From assembly GCF_019645815.1 (NCBI RefSeq), contig NZ_CP080997.1, positions 744,001-808,000 of the forward strand: a DNA stretch of 64,000 nucleotides, written 5' to 3'. The stretch's first letter is position 1. The number at the start of each line of letters is the position of its first letter. This document shows positions 1 to 8,756 of the stretch, in pieces. Below the pieces are notes generated by a model that did not search any database, was not told the DNA's origin, and saw only the letters and a list, made by a program, of their open reading frames with translations. The position numbers and the translations under genes are program-made. Source of the DNA: Mycolicibacter heraklionensis (GTDB lineage Bacteria > Actinomycetota > Actinomycetes > Mycobacteriales > Mycobacteriaceae).

Positions 1-1244
1 ACGACCGGATGCCCGCGGTGCTGGCCGACCTGGGACTGGACTCCGAGGCGGTGCAGCCCGGGTCGACGTTCATGACCGGACTGTCGGGCGGACAGGCCGC
101 CCGGGTAGGCCTGGCCGCACTGATGCTGTCGCGGTTCGACATCGTCCTGCTCGACGAGCCGACCAACGACCTCGACCTGGACGGGCTGGCCCGGCTGGAG
201 CAGTTCGTCCGTGAACTTCGGGGCGGGGTGGTGCTGGTCAGCCACGACCGGGAGTTCCTGGCCCGCAGCGTCACTCGTGTCCTGGAATTGGATCTGGCTC
301 AGAACACCACGACCGTCTTCGGCGGCGGATACGACAGCTATCTCGAGGAACGGGAGATCAACCGCCGACACCGGCGTGAGCAGTACGAGGAGTTCGCCGA
401 AAAGAAGGCCGACTTGGTCGCTCGCGCCCGCACGCAGCGGGAGTGGTCCAGTCAGGGCGTCCGCAATGCGATGCGCAAGGCGCCGGACAACGACAAGAAT
501 CGGCGCCGTGCCGCGACGGACTCCAGTGAGAAACAGGCGCAGAAGGTGCGTCAGATGGAGAGCCGCATCGCCCGCCTCGAGGAGGTCGTCGAACCCCGCA
601 AGGAATGGACCCTGCAGTTCAGCATCGGCGCTGCGCCACGGTCGAGTTCGGTGGTGGCGACACTCGACAATGCCGTAGTGCGGCAAGGCGATTTCGTCCT
701 CGGACCGGTGTCTCTACAGGTGGATGCCGGCGAGCGGATCGGCATTGTGGGCCCCAACGGGGCGGGAAAGTCGACGTTGCTGCGGCTGTTGCTCGGCCGT
801 CAGCAGCCCGACGCGGGCCGCGCAAGTTTGGGCGCCAGCGTCGCTATCGGTGAAATCGACCAGGCGCGCGCCGATTTCACCGGCCCCGCCCGTCTGGTCG
901 ATCGCTTCGAGCAGCGGGTGCCGGACTGGTCGACCGCCGACGTGCGAACCCTGCTGGCGAAGTTCGGGCTGACCGCCGACCATGTGGAGCGCGCGGTCGA
1001 TGACCTTTCGCCCGGGGAGCGCACCCGCGCTGGCCTGGCGTTGCTGCAAGCCTGCGGAACGAACGTGCTGGTCCTCGACGAACCGACCAACCATCTCGAT
1101 CTGCCCGCCATCGAACAGCTCGAACAGGCGCTGGAAACCTACAACGGTGCGCTGTTGTTGGTGACCCACGACCGCCGGATGTTGCAGAACGTCCGGTTGG
1201 ACCGCACTTGGCGGGTCGAGGGCGGGCGTGTTACCGAGCTGTAG
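1..1244 (+). CDS. ABC-F family ATPase, 5' end outside the window
   Basis: The gene enters the window already open; the first in-window ATG is at 9, but the first ATPase domain is cut, so its true start lies upstream. Counting from that ATG, the remnant of domain 1 has the signature LSGGQ (about residues 25-29) and Walker B DEPTND. A charged linker of about 90 residues follows, then a complete second domain with Walker A GPNGAGKST (248-256), signature LSPGER and Walker B DEPTNHLD. There are no membrane segments. Twin ATPase domains without a permease define ABC-F proteins, which act on the ribosome in translation or antibiotic protection. Rv1473-like proteins are the nearest mycobacterial type I recall. 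The substrate or drug link is not shown by the sequence. Confidence 0.9.
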   Translation, partial: DRMPAVLADLGLDSEAVQPGSTFMTGLSGGQAARVGLAALMLSRFDIVLLDEPTNDLDLDGLARLEQFVRELRGGVVLVSHDREFLARSVTRVLELDLAQNTTTVFGGGYDSYLEEREINRRHRREQYEEFAEKKADLVARARTQREWSSQGVRNAMRKAPDNDKNRRRAATDSSEKQAQKVRQMESRIARLEEVVEPRKEWTLQFSIGAAPRSSSVVATLDNAVVRQGDFVLGPVSLQVDAGERIGIVGPNGAGKSTLLRLLLGRQQPDAGRASLGASVAIGEIDQARADFTGPARLVDRFEQRVPDWSTADVRTLLAKFGLTADHVERAVDDLSPGERTRAGLALLQACGTNVLVLDEPTNHLDLPAIEQLEQALETYNGALLLVTHDRRMLQNVRLDRTWRVEGGRVTEL

Positions 1245-1264
1245 GCGGAAGCGGTTATCCGGAT

Positions 1265-1362
1265 CGAGGTGGCTGAACCTTCCTGACCGGCGCATTCGCG
1301 TGACCAGACCGGGCACCTTGCGGCGGAACTCTTCGGCGTAGCGCTTGGGCGCGTTCCACTGC
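1265..1362 (-). pseudogene. possible transposase OrfA N-terminal relic
   Basis: Read on the minus strand, this stretch encodes a short peptide containing APKRYAEEFRRKVPGLV, which resembles the start of IS3-type transposase OrfA proteins (PKRYPxEFRRxVxxLV). It has no following helix-turn-helix and no terminal repeats. It is a weak similarity judged by eye. Confidence 0.25.
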
Positions 1363-1366
1363 GACT

Positions 1367-1387
1367 CGGGTCATGCGCTTTGACCCG
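1367..1387. repeat. 7-bp inverted repeat between convergent genes
   Basis: CGGGTCA (1367-1373), spacer of 7, TGACCCG (1381-1387), perfect. It lies between the 3' ends of the ABC-F gene and the WS/DGAT gene and could form a transcript hairpin. No T-tract follows, so a terminator role is only possible. Confidence 0.4.
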
Positions 1388-1438
1388 GGTGCGATTGAGC
1401 GCATATGAGCCGCCACGCTGATAGCGCCGGACCCACCC

Positions 1439-2824
1439 TCACGCGGTGACCACCAGCGCCAATCCGCGACGGTCTCGTCCCCGCCGGCGCTTGCTGCACT
1501 CCAACAGCCGGGTCACCGCGGATTCCACCCCGCGGGCCAGTTCGTCGGCGTCCGGGACGGCTTCGAAGTCGGTGAGGAACCCGAAGAACAGCTTGTCGGC
1601 GTAGTTCAGCACGGCTGCGGCAGTCCGCAACTGGATCGCGATCGGCGGAATGGGTAGCACATCAATGACGTTGCAGCCCAACACCTGCAGGGCCGTGCGC
1701 GGACCCGAGACGTTCACCGTCATGGTGGCCACGCTGCGCTGCGGCAGCCGGGACAGCAGCCCCAGTGCCCATGCCGTGACCGGGAACGGCAGCGCCCGCG
1801 CGGCCGCGGCGACCAAACTATCGACCTCGCCGCCGGCCTTCTTTTGCGCCATCCGGGCATGCACCAGCCGCAGCCGCAGCACCGGATTGTCCTCGTGTAC
1901 CGGTAGATAGGGCAGCAGGGCTGCGCCGCCGCTGGGTACCAGGGCGCGCAGCGACTGGGCGTGGGGCTGCTCACCCCGGCGCAGCAGCATGTCGCGGTAG
2001 CTCTCGGTGAGTGCGGCCAGCGCGACATCGTCGACGGTCACGTGGAACGTCCGGCAGATCTGATTGACATCGTCGAGTGCGACCCGCGCCGCGGTGTAGC
2101 GCCGCCGCGAGGTGACGGGGCCGTTCAGCGACGACGGCGGCCGCTGCAGGCCGGCCGCAAATTCGCTGGAGCCTAGCAACACCCCGCGGGCAGCGGCCAG
2201 GGCGTCGTCGGCGAGCCGCGCCGGTGCCCGCAGTGCGGCCAGCCACGGGCTGGGGCGCGGGTCCGGCTGCAGGTTCTGCGGCGGCGACGTCACCAGGGCG
2301 CTGCCCGCGGGGTGGCGGCTCACGCAGCGGTCAAGGGCGGCGCTGTCCGCCAAGCCGTCATCGGACAGACCGGTCAGGATATGCACGGTCGCAACGGCAT
2401 CGGCCAGGCACGGATGGACCTTCACCAGCATTGCCCACCGGTGGTCGGTCAACCCGCCGATCAGCCAGATCTCCCACAGCGGGCGGTCGTGGTCCAACCG
2501 CCAGGACATCACGTCGGCCACCAGCCGGAACAGGTCCTCGTCGCTGCCGGAGCCCGGGACCGCCACGCGCCGAACGTGATAGGACAGGTCGAACTTGTCG
2601 TCGTCAACCCACTCCGGTGCGCTCAGGTCGAAGAGCTGGCTGCGCAACCGCTGCGAGAACCGGGGGCAGTACGCGATCCGCTCGGCCAGCGTCGATATCA
2701 GCGGCGCGTGGTCGGGCATCGGGCCCTCCAGGATCGCCAGCCCGCCGATGCCCAGTCGCGTGTGCGCGTCGGTGTCCTCGGCGTGCAGGAACGCGGTGTC
2801 CAGGATGCTCAGTCGCTGCGACAT
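1439..2824 (-). CDS. WS/DGAT (wax ester synthase/acyl-CoA:diacylglycerol acyltransferase) family protein, degenerate active site
   Basis: The start is placed at the ATG at 2824, because MSQRLSILDTAFLHAED is the standard opening of mycobacterial WS/DGAT proteins; the longer frame to 2974 adds unrelated sequence. The product is 461 residues, the normal family length. It keeps PLWEIW (115-120) and the C-terminal NVSGP block. The usual active-site motif HHxxxDG reads HPCLADA at 137-143: the second histidine, taken to be the catalytic base, is proline, and the final glycine is alanine. The family makes triacylglycerol or wax esters at the membrane. This member may be inactive or have another role. 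It stands alone, convergent with the ABC-F gene. Confidence 0.85.
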   Translation of the reverse strand: MSQRLSILDTAFLHAEDTDAHTRLGIGGLAILEGPMPDHAPLISTLAERIAYCPRFSQRLRSQLFDLSAPEWVDDDKFDLSYHVRRVAVPGSGSDEDLFRLVADVMSWRLDHDRPLWEIWLIGGLTDHRWAMLVKVHPCLADAVATVHILTGLSDDGLADSAALDRCVSRHPAGSALVTSPPQNLQPDPRPSPWLAALRAPARLADDALAAARGVLLGSSEFAAGLQRPPSSLNGPVTSRRRYTAARVALDDVNQICRTFHVTVDDVALAALTESYRDMLLRRGEQPHAQSLRALVPSGGAALLPYLPVHEDNPVLRLRLVHARMAQKKAGGEVDSLVAAAARALPFPVTAWALGLLSRLPQRSVATMTVNVSGPRTALQVLGCNVIDVLPIPPIAIQLRTAAAVLNYADKLFFGFLTDFEAVPDADELARGVESAVTRLLECSKRRRGRDRRGLALVVTA

Positions 2825-2985
2825 GGCGGCCTCCGGCTTATCTGTAACGCGTAGTACCACTATCGCGCGTCCGGTCGCGTCGCCGGCAGGGCCGGAAGTC
2901 CCTAGAACGGCCGATCGTTGGTGTCCAGGCGGTAGCGCGTGGCCAGTCGCACACACTTGCGTTCGAAATCCCAACGAGCGAAGTC

Positions 2986-3022
2986 GAAGCCGGCTGGGGA
3001 GATGCTCGCGCCAGCCGGCTTC
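2986..3022. repeat. 12-bp perfect inverted repeat
   Basis: GAAGCCGGCTGG (2986-2997), a 13-base spacer and CCAGCCGGCTTC (3011-3022). Each arm contains the palindrome AGCCGGCT. It sits inside the decayed region and may mark a recombination or insertion scar. Confidence 0.6.
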
Positions 3023-3114
3023 CCCGCGAACTGCGGCTGGGTTTCGATCCGCGCGGCCGGCTCCTGGAGCTGCTTGTCCTGCGCTTCGACAGCGGGAACG
3101 AGTTGGGGACAGGC
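3004..3114 (+). pseudogene. possible relic of a small toxin-like domain
   Basis: On the plus strand, frame of position 3028, the peptide RELRLGFDPRGRLLELLVLR resembles the core of BrnT/DUF4258-type small toxins (xLELVVL pattern). There is no plausible start, and the sequence after it does not continue the domain. The resemblance is by eye only. Confidence 0.25.
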
Positions 3115-3297
3115 TCGCGGAGCACCTGGAAGCGTCCGGGAAACCCTCAGGCGTTGACCACCCGCACGCAGCCGCTGGGCGATGTCCTCGGCTCCCAGTG
3201 GACCGTGTTCGGTCAGGATCGCCGCGAGGGCCCGCACCGCGTCGGGGGAATCGGTCACGGTTGACACCTTAGGGCCGGCGAGCCTCGGGCAGCGCTG

Positions 3298-3729
3298 TCA
3301 GCCCGAGCCGTTGCCGCCTTGGGCGTCGATGACGGTCTGGATCAGCTCGGCGATGCGCTGCTGTCCGGCCGCGGTCATGTCGAACCTGGCGCGCATCTCG
3401 GCGAAGCCGGTAGCGACCTGCCCGAACGTTCCGTCGATCTGCGCGAACCGCTCGTCGATTTGCGTGAACCGCTCGTCGATCTGCGCGAACCGTTCGTCGA
3501 CCCGTCGAAAACCGTCGACCATGTCCTGACGCAACGCGTTGAAGCTTCCGATGGTGGCCCGGCGAAAGTCACGGATTTCACCGCGGATCTCACCGACGTC
3601 GCGATCAGCGCCACCGGCGAGCACCCGGGCTGCGGCGGCGTCGCGTTCGCTGGCGCTGACTCGGCGATGCAACTCACCCACCTGCGCCTCCAGGGCGGTG
3701 ACCCGTGACTCCAGATCCTTCGGCGGCAT
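3298..3729 (-). CDS. coiled-coil hypothetical protein with heptad repeats
   Basis: The start is set at the ATG at 3729 (MPPKDLESRVTALEAQ), which opens directly into a coiled coil; the frame extends to 3792 but gains only low-quality sequence. The product is 143 residues. Residues 5-28 are heptad-patterned. A second half carries three consecutive seven-residue units, RFAQIDE, RFTQIDE, RFAQIDG, typical of a long amphipathic helix. There is no signal peptide or membrane segment. The function is unknown; an oligomeric scaffold or regulator is possible. It is transcribed away from the operon that starts near 3925. Confidence 0.65.
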   Translation of the reverse strand: MPPKDLESRVTALEAQVGELHRRVSASERDAAAARVLAGGADRDVGEIRGEIRDFRRATIGSFNALRQDMVDGFRRVDERFAQIDERFTQIDERFAQIDGTFGQVATGFAEMRARFDMTAAGQQRIAELIQTVIDAQGGNGSG

Positions 3730-3918
3730 GGTGGCAGCGTACGCCGACGCTGCGGTCGGAAACGTCCGTCCATCCACAGGCGACGACCTCACTCACACCG
3801 CAATTCACTCCGCCCGCCACCGGTACCCCCACCACTCTCACCGGTCGCTCACGTCGCCGAGCTCCACTAAACCGCGACTTTCCGGTGAATTGGATGGGAC
3901 TGGCATTTCCCTTAGAGA

Positions 3919-3924
3919 TATGAT
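3919..3924 (+). promoter_or_regulatory. candidate -10 box for the 3975-8751 gene run
   Basis: TATGAT fits the mycobacterial -10 pattern TANNNT. No convincing -35 is seen at 16-19 bases upstream. The GntR/DasR-like palindrome begins at the next base, so a repressor bound there would cover the start of transcription. Confidence 0.45.
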
Positions 3925-3938
3925 GTGGTGTAGACCAC
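3925..3938. promoter_or_regulatory. GntR/HutC (DasR-like) operator candidate
   Basis: GTGGTGTAGACCAC has 5-base arms around GTAG, and its core TGGTGTAGACCA is one base from the DasR/NagR-type site TGGTCTAGACCA. It lies immediately downstream of the TATGAT box and 36 bases before the first ORF. GntR/HutC regulators commonly sense amino-sugar or sugar phosphates, which would suit the glycosidase downstream. The regulator is not encoded nearby. Confidence 0.5.
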
Positions 3939-3974
3939 GTTGGAAACCCCGATGTGATGCGCACCACAGGAGAG

Positions 3975-4115
3975 ATGGCAATGACAGCGTTCTTGACCGG
4001 TTTGGGCGTCACGGCCGCCACCGCGACCGTCGGCGCCGGCATGATGGGCCACGCCACCTTGGCGTTGTGCGTCGGTTTGGTGTCGGCGGCGTTCTTCGCC
4101 GGCCAAATCTGCTGA
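3975..4115 (+). CDS. 46-residue hydrophobic small protein
   Basis: ATG at 3975 follows the ribosome-binding sequence ACAGGAGAG. The product is 46 residues, reading MAMTAFLTGLGVTAATATVG and then a second hydrophobic stretch ending FFAGQIC. It can form one or two membrane helices joined by GMMGH. There is no known family. It is the first gene after the operator-like palindrome and is co-oriented with the membrane protein at 4306, so it is probably expressed. A stop is met at 4113. Confidence 0.55.
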   Translation: MAMTAFLTGLGVTAATATVGAGMMGHATLALCVGLVSAAFFAGQIC

Positions 4116-4265
4116 TTCGCCTGCCATAGCGCGCGCCACGGCGAACTGCCGTGGCCGCCTTCTCGCGTACGTCTTCCCGCCGCAATAAGTGACCCATGGC
4201 TGACTCGCCGGGGACTACCGACCCTGCCCCGCACCGAGCGGCGGTGGTCAGCTGGATATCAGCTA

Positions 4266-4289
4266 GACCGCTGTCCCGGTCCAGCGGTC
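4266..4289. promoter_or_regulatory. 8-bp perfect inverted repeat before the 4306 gene
   Basis: GACCGCTG (4266-4273), 8-base spacer, CAGCGGTC (4282-4289), directly followed by the ribosome-binding sequence GGGAAGGAAA. It could be a repressor site or a 5' transcript hairpin that affects translation of the next gene. Confidence 0.45.
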
Positions 4290-4305
4290 AGGGAAGGAAA
4301 GCGCA

Positions 4306-4770
4306 ATGAGCACGTCAGAACAATCGCAGGCCGCCACGCGGATGTTTGCCCGGGTGATGGGGCCCTTCATCGTCGTCCTCGACGGCGGCGCGGCGGTCCG
4401 CGCCCCGGAGCTGTGGCAGCACCTCTCGCAGTTCTCCGCCGAGCCGCTGCGGACGTGGACGGCCGGGGCGTTCGCGCTGCTGATCGGTCTTGTGGTGATC
4501 GGCCTGCACCCGTATTGGCGAGGCGCCCTGGCCATCATCATCTCGGTGGTGGGCTGGCTGGTCGCCGTCAAAGGGTTCTTCCTGATCATGTTCCCCGACA
4601 CCCTGATGTCGATTCCCGACAACACGGCCGGCGCAATCACCTGGTGGCGTGTCCTTTACGTGGGCATCGCGCTGTTGGGGCTGTACCTGAGCTACGTCGG
4701 TTGGAACCCCGCGGCACGCCGGTCCGCACCGCAGGAGGCGAAAACGCTTGCTGGAACGCCGGGGGTGTAG
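4306..4770 (+). CDS. conserved hypothetical membrane protein, about four helices
   Basis: The product is 154 residues with ATG after a good purine-rich ribosome-binding site (GGAAGG, 4293-4298). About four hydrophobic segments are visible: near residues 17-32, 52-67, 72-95 and 112-131. The tail is soluble and rich in Ala and Pro. There is no catalytic motif. It ends 12 bases before the secreted mannosidase gene, so the two are very likely cotranscribed. A role at the membrane linked to that enzyme is inference from position only. Confidence 0.8.
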   Translation: MSTSEQSQAATRMFARVMGPFIVVLDGGAAVRAPELWQHLSQFSAEPLRTWTAGAFALLIGLVVIGLHPYWRGALAIIISVVGWLVAVKGFFLIMFPDTLMSIPDNTAGAITWWRVLYVGIALLGLYLSYVGWNPAARRSAPQEAKTLAGTPGV

Positions 4771-4782
4771 TAGAGCACAGCT

Positions 4783-7416
4783 ATGCGCTCCCGACAGGCC
4801 ATGCTGGTGCTGCTGGCCTCGGCACTGCTGGTCGTCGGGCTAGTCGCGGCCCCGAACACGTCCTACGAATACCGGCCGGCGTTCGTGACCCATCCGGTCG
4901 ACTACGTCGACACCCTGATCGGTACCGGAACCGGCGGCAGGGTCGTCGGGGAGATCAACAATTTCCCCGGCACCTCAGTGCCGTTCGGCATGGTGCAGTA
5001 CTCGCCCGATACCGTCGGCACCTACGCCGGATATGACCACGGCGTCGACCAGGCCACCGGATTCAGCGTCACCCACGCCTCGGTGGGTTGTGCGGCCTTC
5101 GGGGACATCTCGATGCTGCCCACCACCACCGAGATTGGCTCGCGGCCATGGGAAGTCACCGAGAAGATCGCCCACGACCGCACCGAGAGCGGCAAGCCCG
5201 GCTACTACACCGTCCGCTTCCCCGAGACCGGCGTGACCGCTGAACTGACCGCCACCACCCGCACCGGCGTCGGCCGGTTCCACTACCCGCGCAACGGCGG
5301 GCCGGCGCTGTTCTATGTGCGCCCGAGTGCATCGCTGGCAGGCAACTCGGCGGCGACGATCCAGATCGGAGACGACAACACCACCATCACCGGAATGGCG
5401 GCCAGCGGCGGGTTCTGCGGCAAAAACAACACCTACACGGTGTATTTCGCGATGAAGTTCAATCGCCCGTTCACCGCCTACGGCACCTGGGACGGGTACT
5501 CGGTCTATCCGGGCACCCGCGGCGCCTACTCCAGCTACATCGGCGACAGCGGCGGGTACGTGCAGTTTCCGCCCGGATCGGTGGTCGAAGTACAGACCGC
5601 GCTGTCCTACGTGAGCATCGACGGTGCGCGGGCGAACCTGGCCGCCGAAGGCAAAGCGGGTTTCGACGACGTGCGCGACGCATCCGAACGCGAGTGGAAC
5701 ACCGCGCTGTCGCAGATCCGCGTGGCCGGCCGCGACCGCCGTGACCTGACGACGTTCTATACCGCGCTGTATCACGCTCTGCTGCACCCGAATACGTTCA
5801 ACGACGTCGACGGCCGCTACCTCGGCTTCGACAACGCCATCCACACGCTGCCCGACGGGCACACCCAGTATGCGAACTTCTCCGACTGGGACACCTATCG
5901 CGGCTTGGCCGCGCTGCATGGATTGCTGGTGCCGCAGCGTGCCTCGGACATGGCGCAGTCGCTGGTCAACGACGCCGAACACGCCGGGGCGTTTCCGCGG
6001 TGGGCACTGGCCAACGCCGCCACCGCCCAGATGACCGGCGACAGCGTGGTGCCGTTGATCGTGAACCTGTACGCATTCGGCGCCAGGGAGTTCGATACGA
6101 CACGGGCGCTGCACTACATGGTCTCGGGCGCGACCACCGGCGGGGTGGGCCGCGACGGCTACGTCGAGCGTCCGGGCCTGGGCAGCTATCTGGAACGCGG
6201 GTATCTGCCGCAGGCCGGTGGATCCTGCAGGGGGCCTTCGATTCCCAGCGCATCGATCACCCTGGAGTGGTCGGTCGACGACTTCGCCATCGCCCGCTTC
6301 GCCGACGCGCTCGGCCAAAGCGATACCGCCGCGCAATTCCAGCCGAGGGCGCAGTACTGGCAGAACCTGTTCAACCCCACCACCGGCTACCTCTCGCCCC
6401 GCGACGCGGCCGGCTTCTTTCCCGACGGACCCGGGTTCGTCGAACCCGACCCGCGTTGCTTCGGTCAGCTCGGATACGACGAGGGCAACGCCGAGCAATA
6501 CCTGTGGTACGTACCGCACAACGTCGCCGGCCTGGTCACCGCGCTCGGCGGTCGCGGGGCGGCGATCGACCGGCTCGATCGGTTCACCAAAAAACTCAAC
6601 GTGGGCCCCAACCAGCCCTACCTGTGGGCCGGCAACGAAGTGGGCCTGGGCGTGCCCTGGCTGTACAACTACCTCGGCCAACCGTGGAAGACGCAGCGGC
6701 TGGTCGACCGGATCCGCAGCGAACTGTTCGGCCCCACCCCCAACGGCGTACCCGGCAACGACGACCTCGGCGCGATGGCCAGCTGGTATGTCTGGTCCGC
6801 GCTGGGCCTGTACCCGGCCATCCCGGGAACCGCGATCCTGACCGTCAACACCCCGTTGTTCGAAGCGGCCGAAATCGCTTTGGCGCGCGGCAAATCCATC
6901 CGGATCAGCGCGCCCGGCGCTTCCGGATGGCACCGGTTGCGTTATATCGACGGGCTGACGGTTGACGGCCGGCCCACCGAGCAGACCTCGCTTCCGGAGT
7001 CCGTCATCCGCACCGGCGGCCAGCTCGTCTTCACCCTGTCACGCAAGCCGAACATGCAGTGGGGCAGCGCGGAATCCGCGGCGCCGCCGTCGTTCGGCGC
7101 GGGTGGTCAGGCCGTGGCCGTCAACGTCACACCGGCGGTCGCCGAGATCACCCCCGGCGGCTCGGCGACCGTCACATTCGATGCGCAACGACTGAGCGCC
7201 GGCCCCGACGACTACATGATCACCGGCACCTCCGCCGACGGCAGGATCGCGGTGGTGCCGGTTTCGGGCAGGTTCGATGCCGACGGAGCCGCGCATCAGC
7301 GCCTCGAGGTCACGGTGGCCCCATCGGTGCCCACGGGAAGCCATCGACTGGCCTTGACGACCACCGTTGGCCAGAGCACCCGCACGTTCACGATGCTGAT
7401 CACCGTCGGCGGATAG
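4783..7416 (+). CDS. secreted GH92 alpha-mannosidase family protein (Rv0584-like)
   Basis: The product is 877 residues, the same length as I recall for H37Rv Rv0584. It has a signal peptide (MRSRQ followed by a hydrophobic stretch to about residue 25). The N-terminal part contains the GH92 opening [12 protein letters not shown] and [20 protein letters not shown]. The catalytic (alpha/alpha)6 part includes [14 protein letters not shown] and [14 protein letters not shown], both family signatures. A C-terminal beta domain follows. GH92 enzymes are calcium-dependent exo-alpha-mannosidases that act on mannose-capped glycans. Mycobacterial lipomannan, lipoarabinomannan or glycoproteins are possible substrates, but this is inferred. 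It is third in the run that begins near 3975. Confidence 0.9.
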   Translation: MRSRQAMLVLLASALLVVGLVAAPNTSYEYRPAFVTHPVDYVDTLIGTGTGGRVVGEINNFPGTSVPFGMVQYSPDTVGTYAGYDHGVDQATGFSVTHASVGCAAFGDISMLPTTTEIGSRPWEVTEKIAHDRTESGKPGYYTVRFPETGVTAELTATTRTGVGRFHYPRNGGPALFYVRPSASLAGNSAATIQIGDDNTTITGMAASGGFCGKNNTYTVYFAMKFNRPFTAYGTWDGYSVYPGTRGAYSSYIGDSGGYVQFPPGSVVEVQTALSYVSIDGARANLAAEGKAGFDDVRDASEREWNTALSQIRVAGRDRRDLTTFYTALYHALLHPNTFNDVDGRYLGFDNAIHTLPDGHTQYANFSDWDTYRGLAALHGLLVPQRASDMAQSLVNDAEHAGAFPRWALANAATAQMTGDSVVPLIVNLYAFGAREFDTTRALHYMVSGATTGGVGRDGYVERPGLGSYLERGYLPQAGGSCRGPSIPSASITLEWSVDDFAIARFADALGQSDTAAQFQPRAQYWQNLFNPTTGYLSPRDAAGFFPDGPGFVEPDPRCFGQLGYDEGNAEQYLWYVPHNVAGLVTALGGRGAAIDRLDRFTKKLNVGPNQPYLWAGNEVGLGVPWLYNYLGQPWKTQRLVDRIRSELFGPTPNGVPGNDDLGAMASWYVWSALGLYPAIPGTAILTVNTPLFEAAEIALARGKSIRISAPGASGWHRLRYIDGLTVDGRPTEQTSLPESVIRTGGQLVFTLSRKPNMQWGSAESAAPPSFGAGGQAVAVNVTPAVAEITPGGSATVTFDAQRLSAGPDDYMITGTSADGRIAVVPVSGRFDADGAAHQRLEVTVAPSVPTGSHRLALTTTVGQSTRTFTMLITVGG

Positions 7417-7436
7417 CCCCCACTATCGTCGAGACG

Positions 7437-7913
7437 ATGACCGTCGAAGAGCGACTGGAAGCCCTCGAACAGATCGAGGCGATCAAAGCCCTCAAGCACC
7501 GCTATTTCCGGGCGTGTGACGCCAAAGACCCCGAAACCTTCCGGGCCTGCTTCATCAATCGCGGGGCCGACATTCATTACGGACCCCTGGGCGGGTTCGA
7601 CGACGCCGACCAGATCGCAGCGGTGTTCACCCGCATCGCGCTGCACACCGTGGACGGCAAACCGGTGATCCTCGATATGCACCACGGCATGCACCCCGAT
7701 ATCACCATCACCGGACCCGGCACGGCCACCGGACGCTGGACGCTGAAGTTTCGCCAGCTCAACATGATCGAGCGCACCGAACGCCTGCTCACCGGCGAGT
7801 ACGACGACGACTACGTGATCGAGGACGGGGCCTGGAAAATGGCCCGCAGCCACTTCCGGCAGCTCTGGGTGATCACCCGGCCGCTCGGCGACGACACCCT
7901 CGTGGAGATCTGA
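7437..7913 (+). CDS. NTF2-like/SnoaL-fold protein
   Basis: The ATG at 7437 gives 158 residues starting MTVEERLEALEQIEAIKALK, the typical first helix of SnoaL-like proteins; the reading frame upstream overlaps the GH92 gene and is not coding. The pattern includes KHRYFRACDAKDPETFRACF and, near the end, WKMARSHFRQLW. Members are small cone-shaped enzymes or isomerases acting on hydrophobic substrates such as steroids or polyketides. It ends one base before the next ATG, so it is cotranscribed with the SDR and may share a substrate with it. Confidence 0.85.
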   Translation: MTVEERLEALEQIEAIKALKHRYFRACDAKDPETFRACFINRGADIHYGPLGGFDDADQIAAVFTRIALHTVDGKPVILDMHHGMHPDITITGPGTATGRWTLKFRQLNMIERTERLLTGEYDDDYVIEDGAWKMARSHFRQLWVITRPLGDDTLVEI

Positions 7914-7914
7914 G

Positions 7915-8751
7915 ATGAGCACACGGATCGCCCTGGTGACCGGCGCCAGCCGCAGCGTCGGCAAGGGCATTGCCCTGGCGCTCGGCTCGCACGGCTGGAC
8001 CGTCTACGTCACCGCCCGCGGCGAAGTCGGCGCCGACAGGCCGCTGGATGAGACCGCCCGACTGATCACCGAGCGCGGTGGGCGTGGCATACCCGTGCAG
8101 TGCGACCACCGCGACGACGAGCAGATCGCCGCGCTGTTCGCCCGCGTCGCCGACGAGCAGGACGGCCGGCTGGATCTACTGGTCAACAACGTCTGGGCGG
8201 CGCCCAAGGGCTTCGCCGGGTTCACCGAGAAGTTCTGGCAGCGGCCGCTTTCCGACTGGGACACCCTGATCGGGGTGGGCCTGCGCGCCCACTACGTCGC
8301 CTCGGTGCACGCCGCGCAGCTGATGGTGGCCCGTGGTGCCGGTCTGATCGCCAACATCTCCTCGTTCGGGGCGCGGGGGCACCTGCACTCGGTGCTCTAC
8401 GGCATTTCCAAGGCAGGGCTGGACAAGATGGCCGCCGACATGGCGGTCGAACTGACCGGTACCGGGGTGAGCGCGGTGTCGCTGTGGCCGGGCCTGGTGA
8501 AAAACGAAGTCATGCAGGGCTTCATGGATCGCGGCCTGGACAACTTCCAGGGCTTTCCACTGGCCAACGCCGAAACCCCGGAGTTCATCGGCCGCGTCAT
8601 CGCCGCCCTGGCGGACGACCCGGACATCGGTTCCCGCAGCGGGCACACCCTGATCACCGCCGAGACCGCGCTCGACTACGGCATCACCGACCTCGACGGA
8701 AACCAGCCGGATTCACACCGCACCCTGTTCGGCGGCGGCCCGCTGTATTGA
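7915..8751 (+). CDS. short-chain dehydrogenase/reductase, DHRS1-like
   Basis: The product is 278 residues. It has the nucleotide-binding motif TGASRSVGKG (about 10-19), NNVW at the position of NNAG, a serine in ISSFG and the catalytic YGISK motif. The pattern FWQRPLSDWD followed by VGLRAHYVAS resembles the DHRS1 group. It reduces or oxidises an unknown carbonyl/alcohol with NAD(P). It starts 1 base after the NTF2-like gene and is the last gene of the run, facing the minus-strand SDR at 8757. Confidence 0.9.
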   Translation: MSTRIALVTGASRSVGKGIALALGSHGWTVYVTARGEVGADRPLDETARLITERGGRGIPVQCDHRDDEQIAALFARVADEQDGRLDLLVNNVWAAPKGFAGFTEKFWQRPLSDWDTLIGVGLRAHYVASVHAAQLMVARGAGLIANISSFGARGHLHSVLYGISKAGLDKMAADMAVELTGTGVSAVSLWPGLVKNEVMQGFMDRGLDNFQGFPLANAETPEFIGRVIAALADDPDIGSRSGHTLITAETALDYGITDLDGNQPDSHRTLFGGGPLY

Positions 8752-8756
8752 CGGCG

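Larger units (their letters stand above)
2902..3267 (-). pseudogene. short hypothetical ORF, probably a gene relic
   Basis: A 121-residue frame whose first 35 residues (MSTVTDSPDAVRALAAILTE onward, with EDIAQRLRAGG) look like a genuine winged-helix-style N-terminus. The rest is compositionally odd and overlaps, on the opposite strand, a peptide resembling a small toxin domain. I read this as the decayed 5' part of a gene fused to unrelated DNA. No family is recognised. Confidence 0.35.

Noticed and set aside
4975..6933. Minus-strand 652-residue open frame inside the GH92 gene
   Set aside because: It is antisense to a clear enzyme; its composition (Gly, Val, Arg, His) is that of a high-GC shadow frame and it shows no domain.
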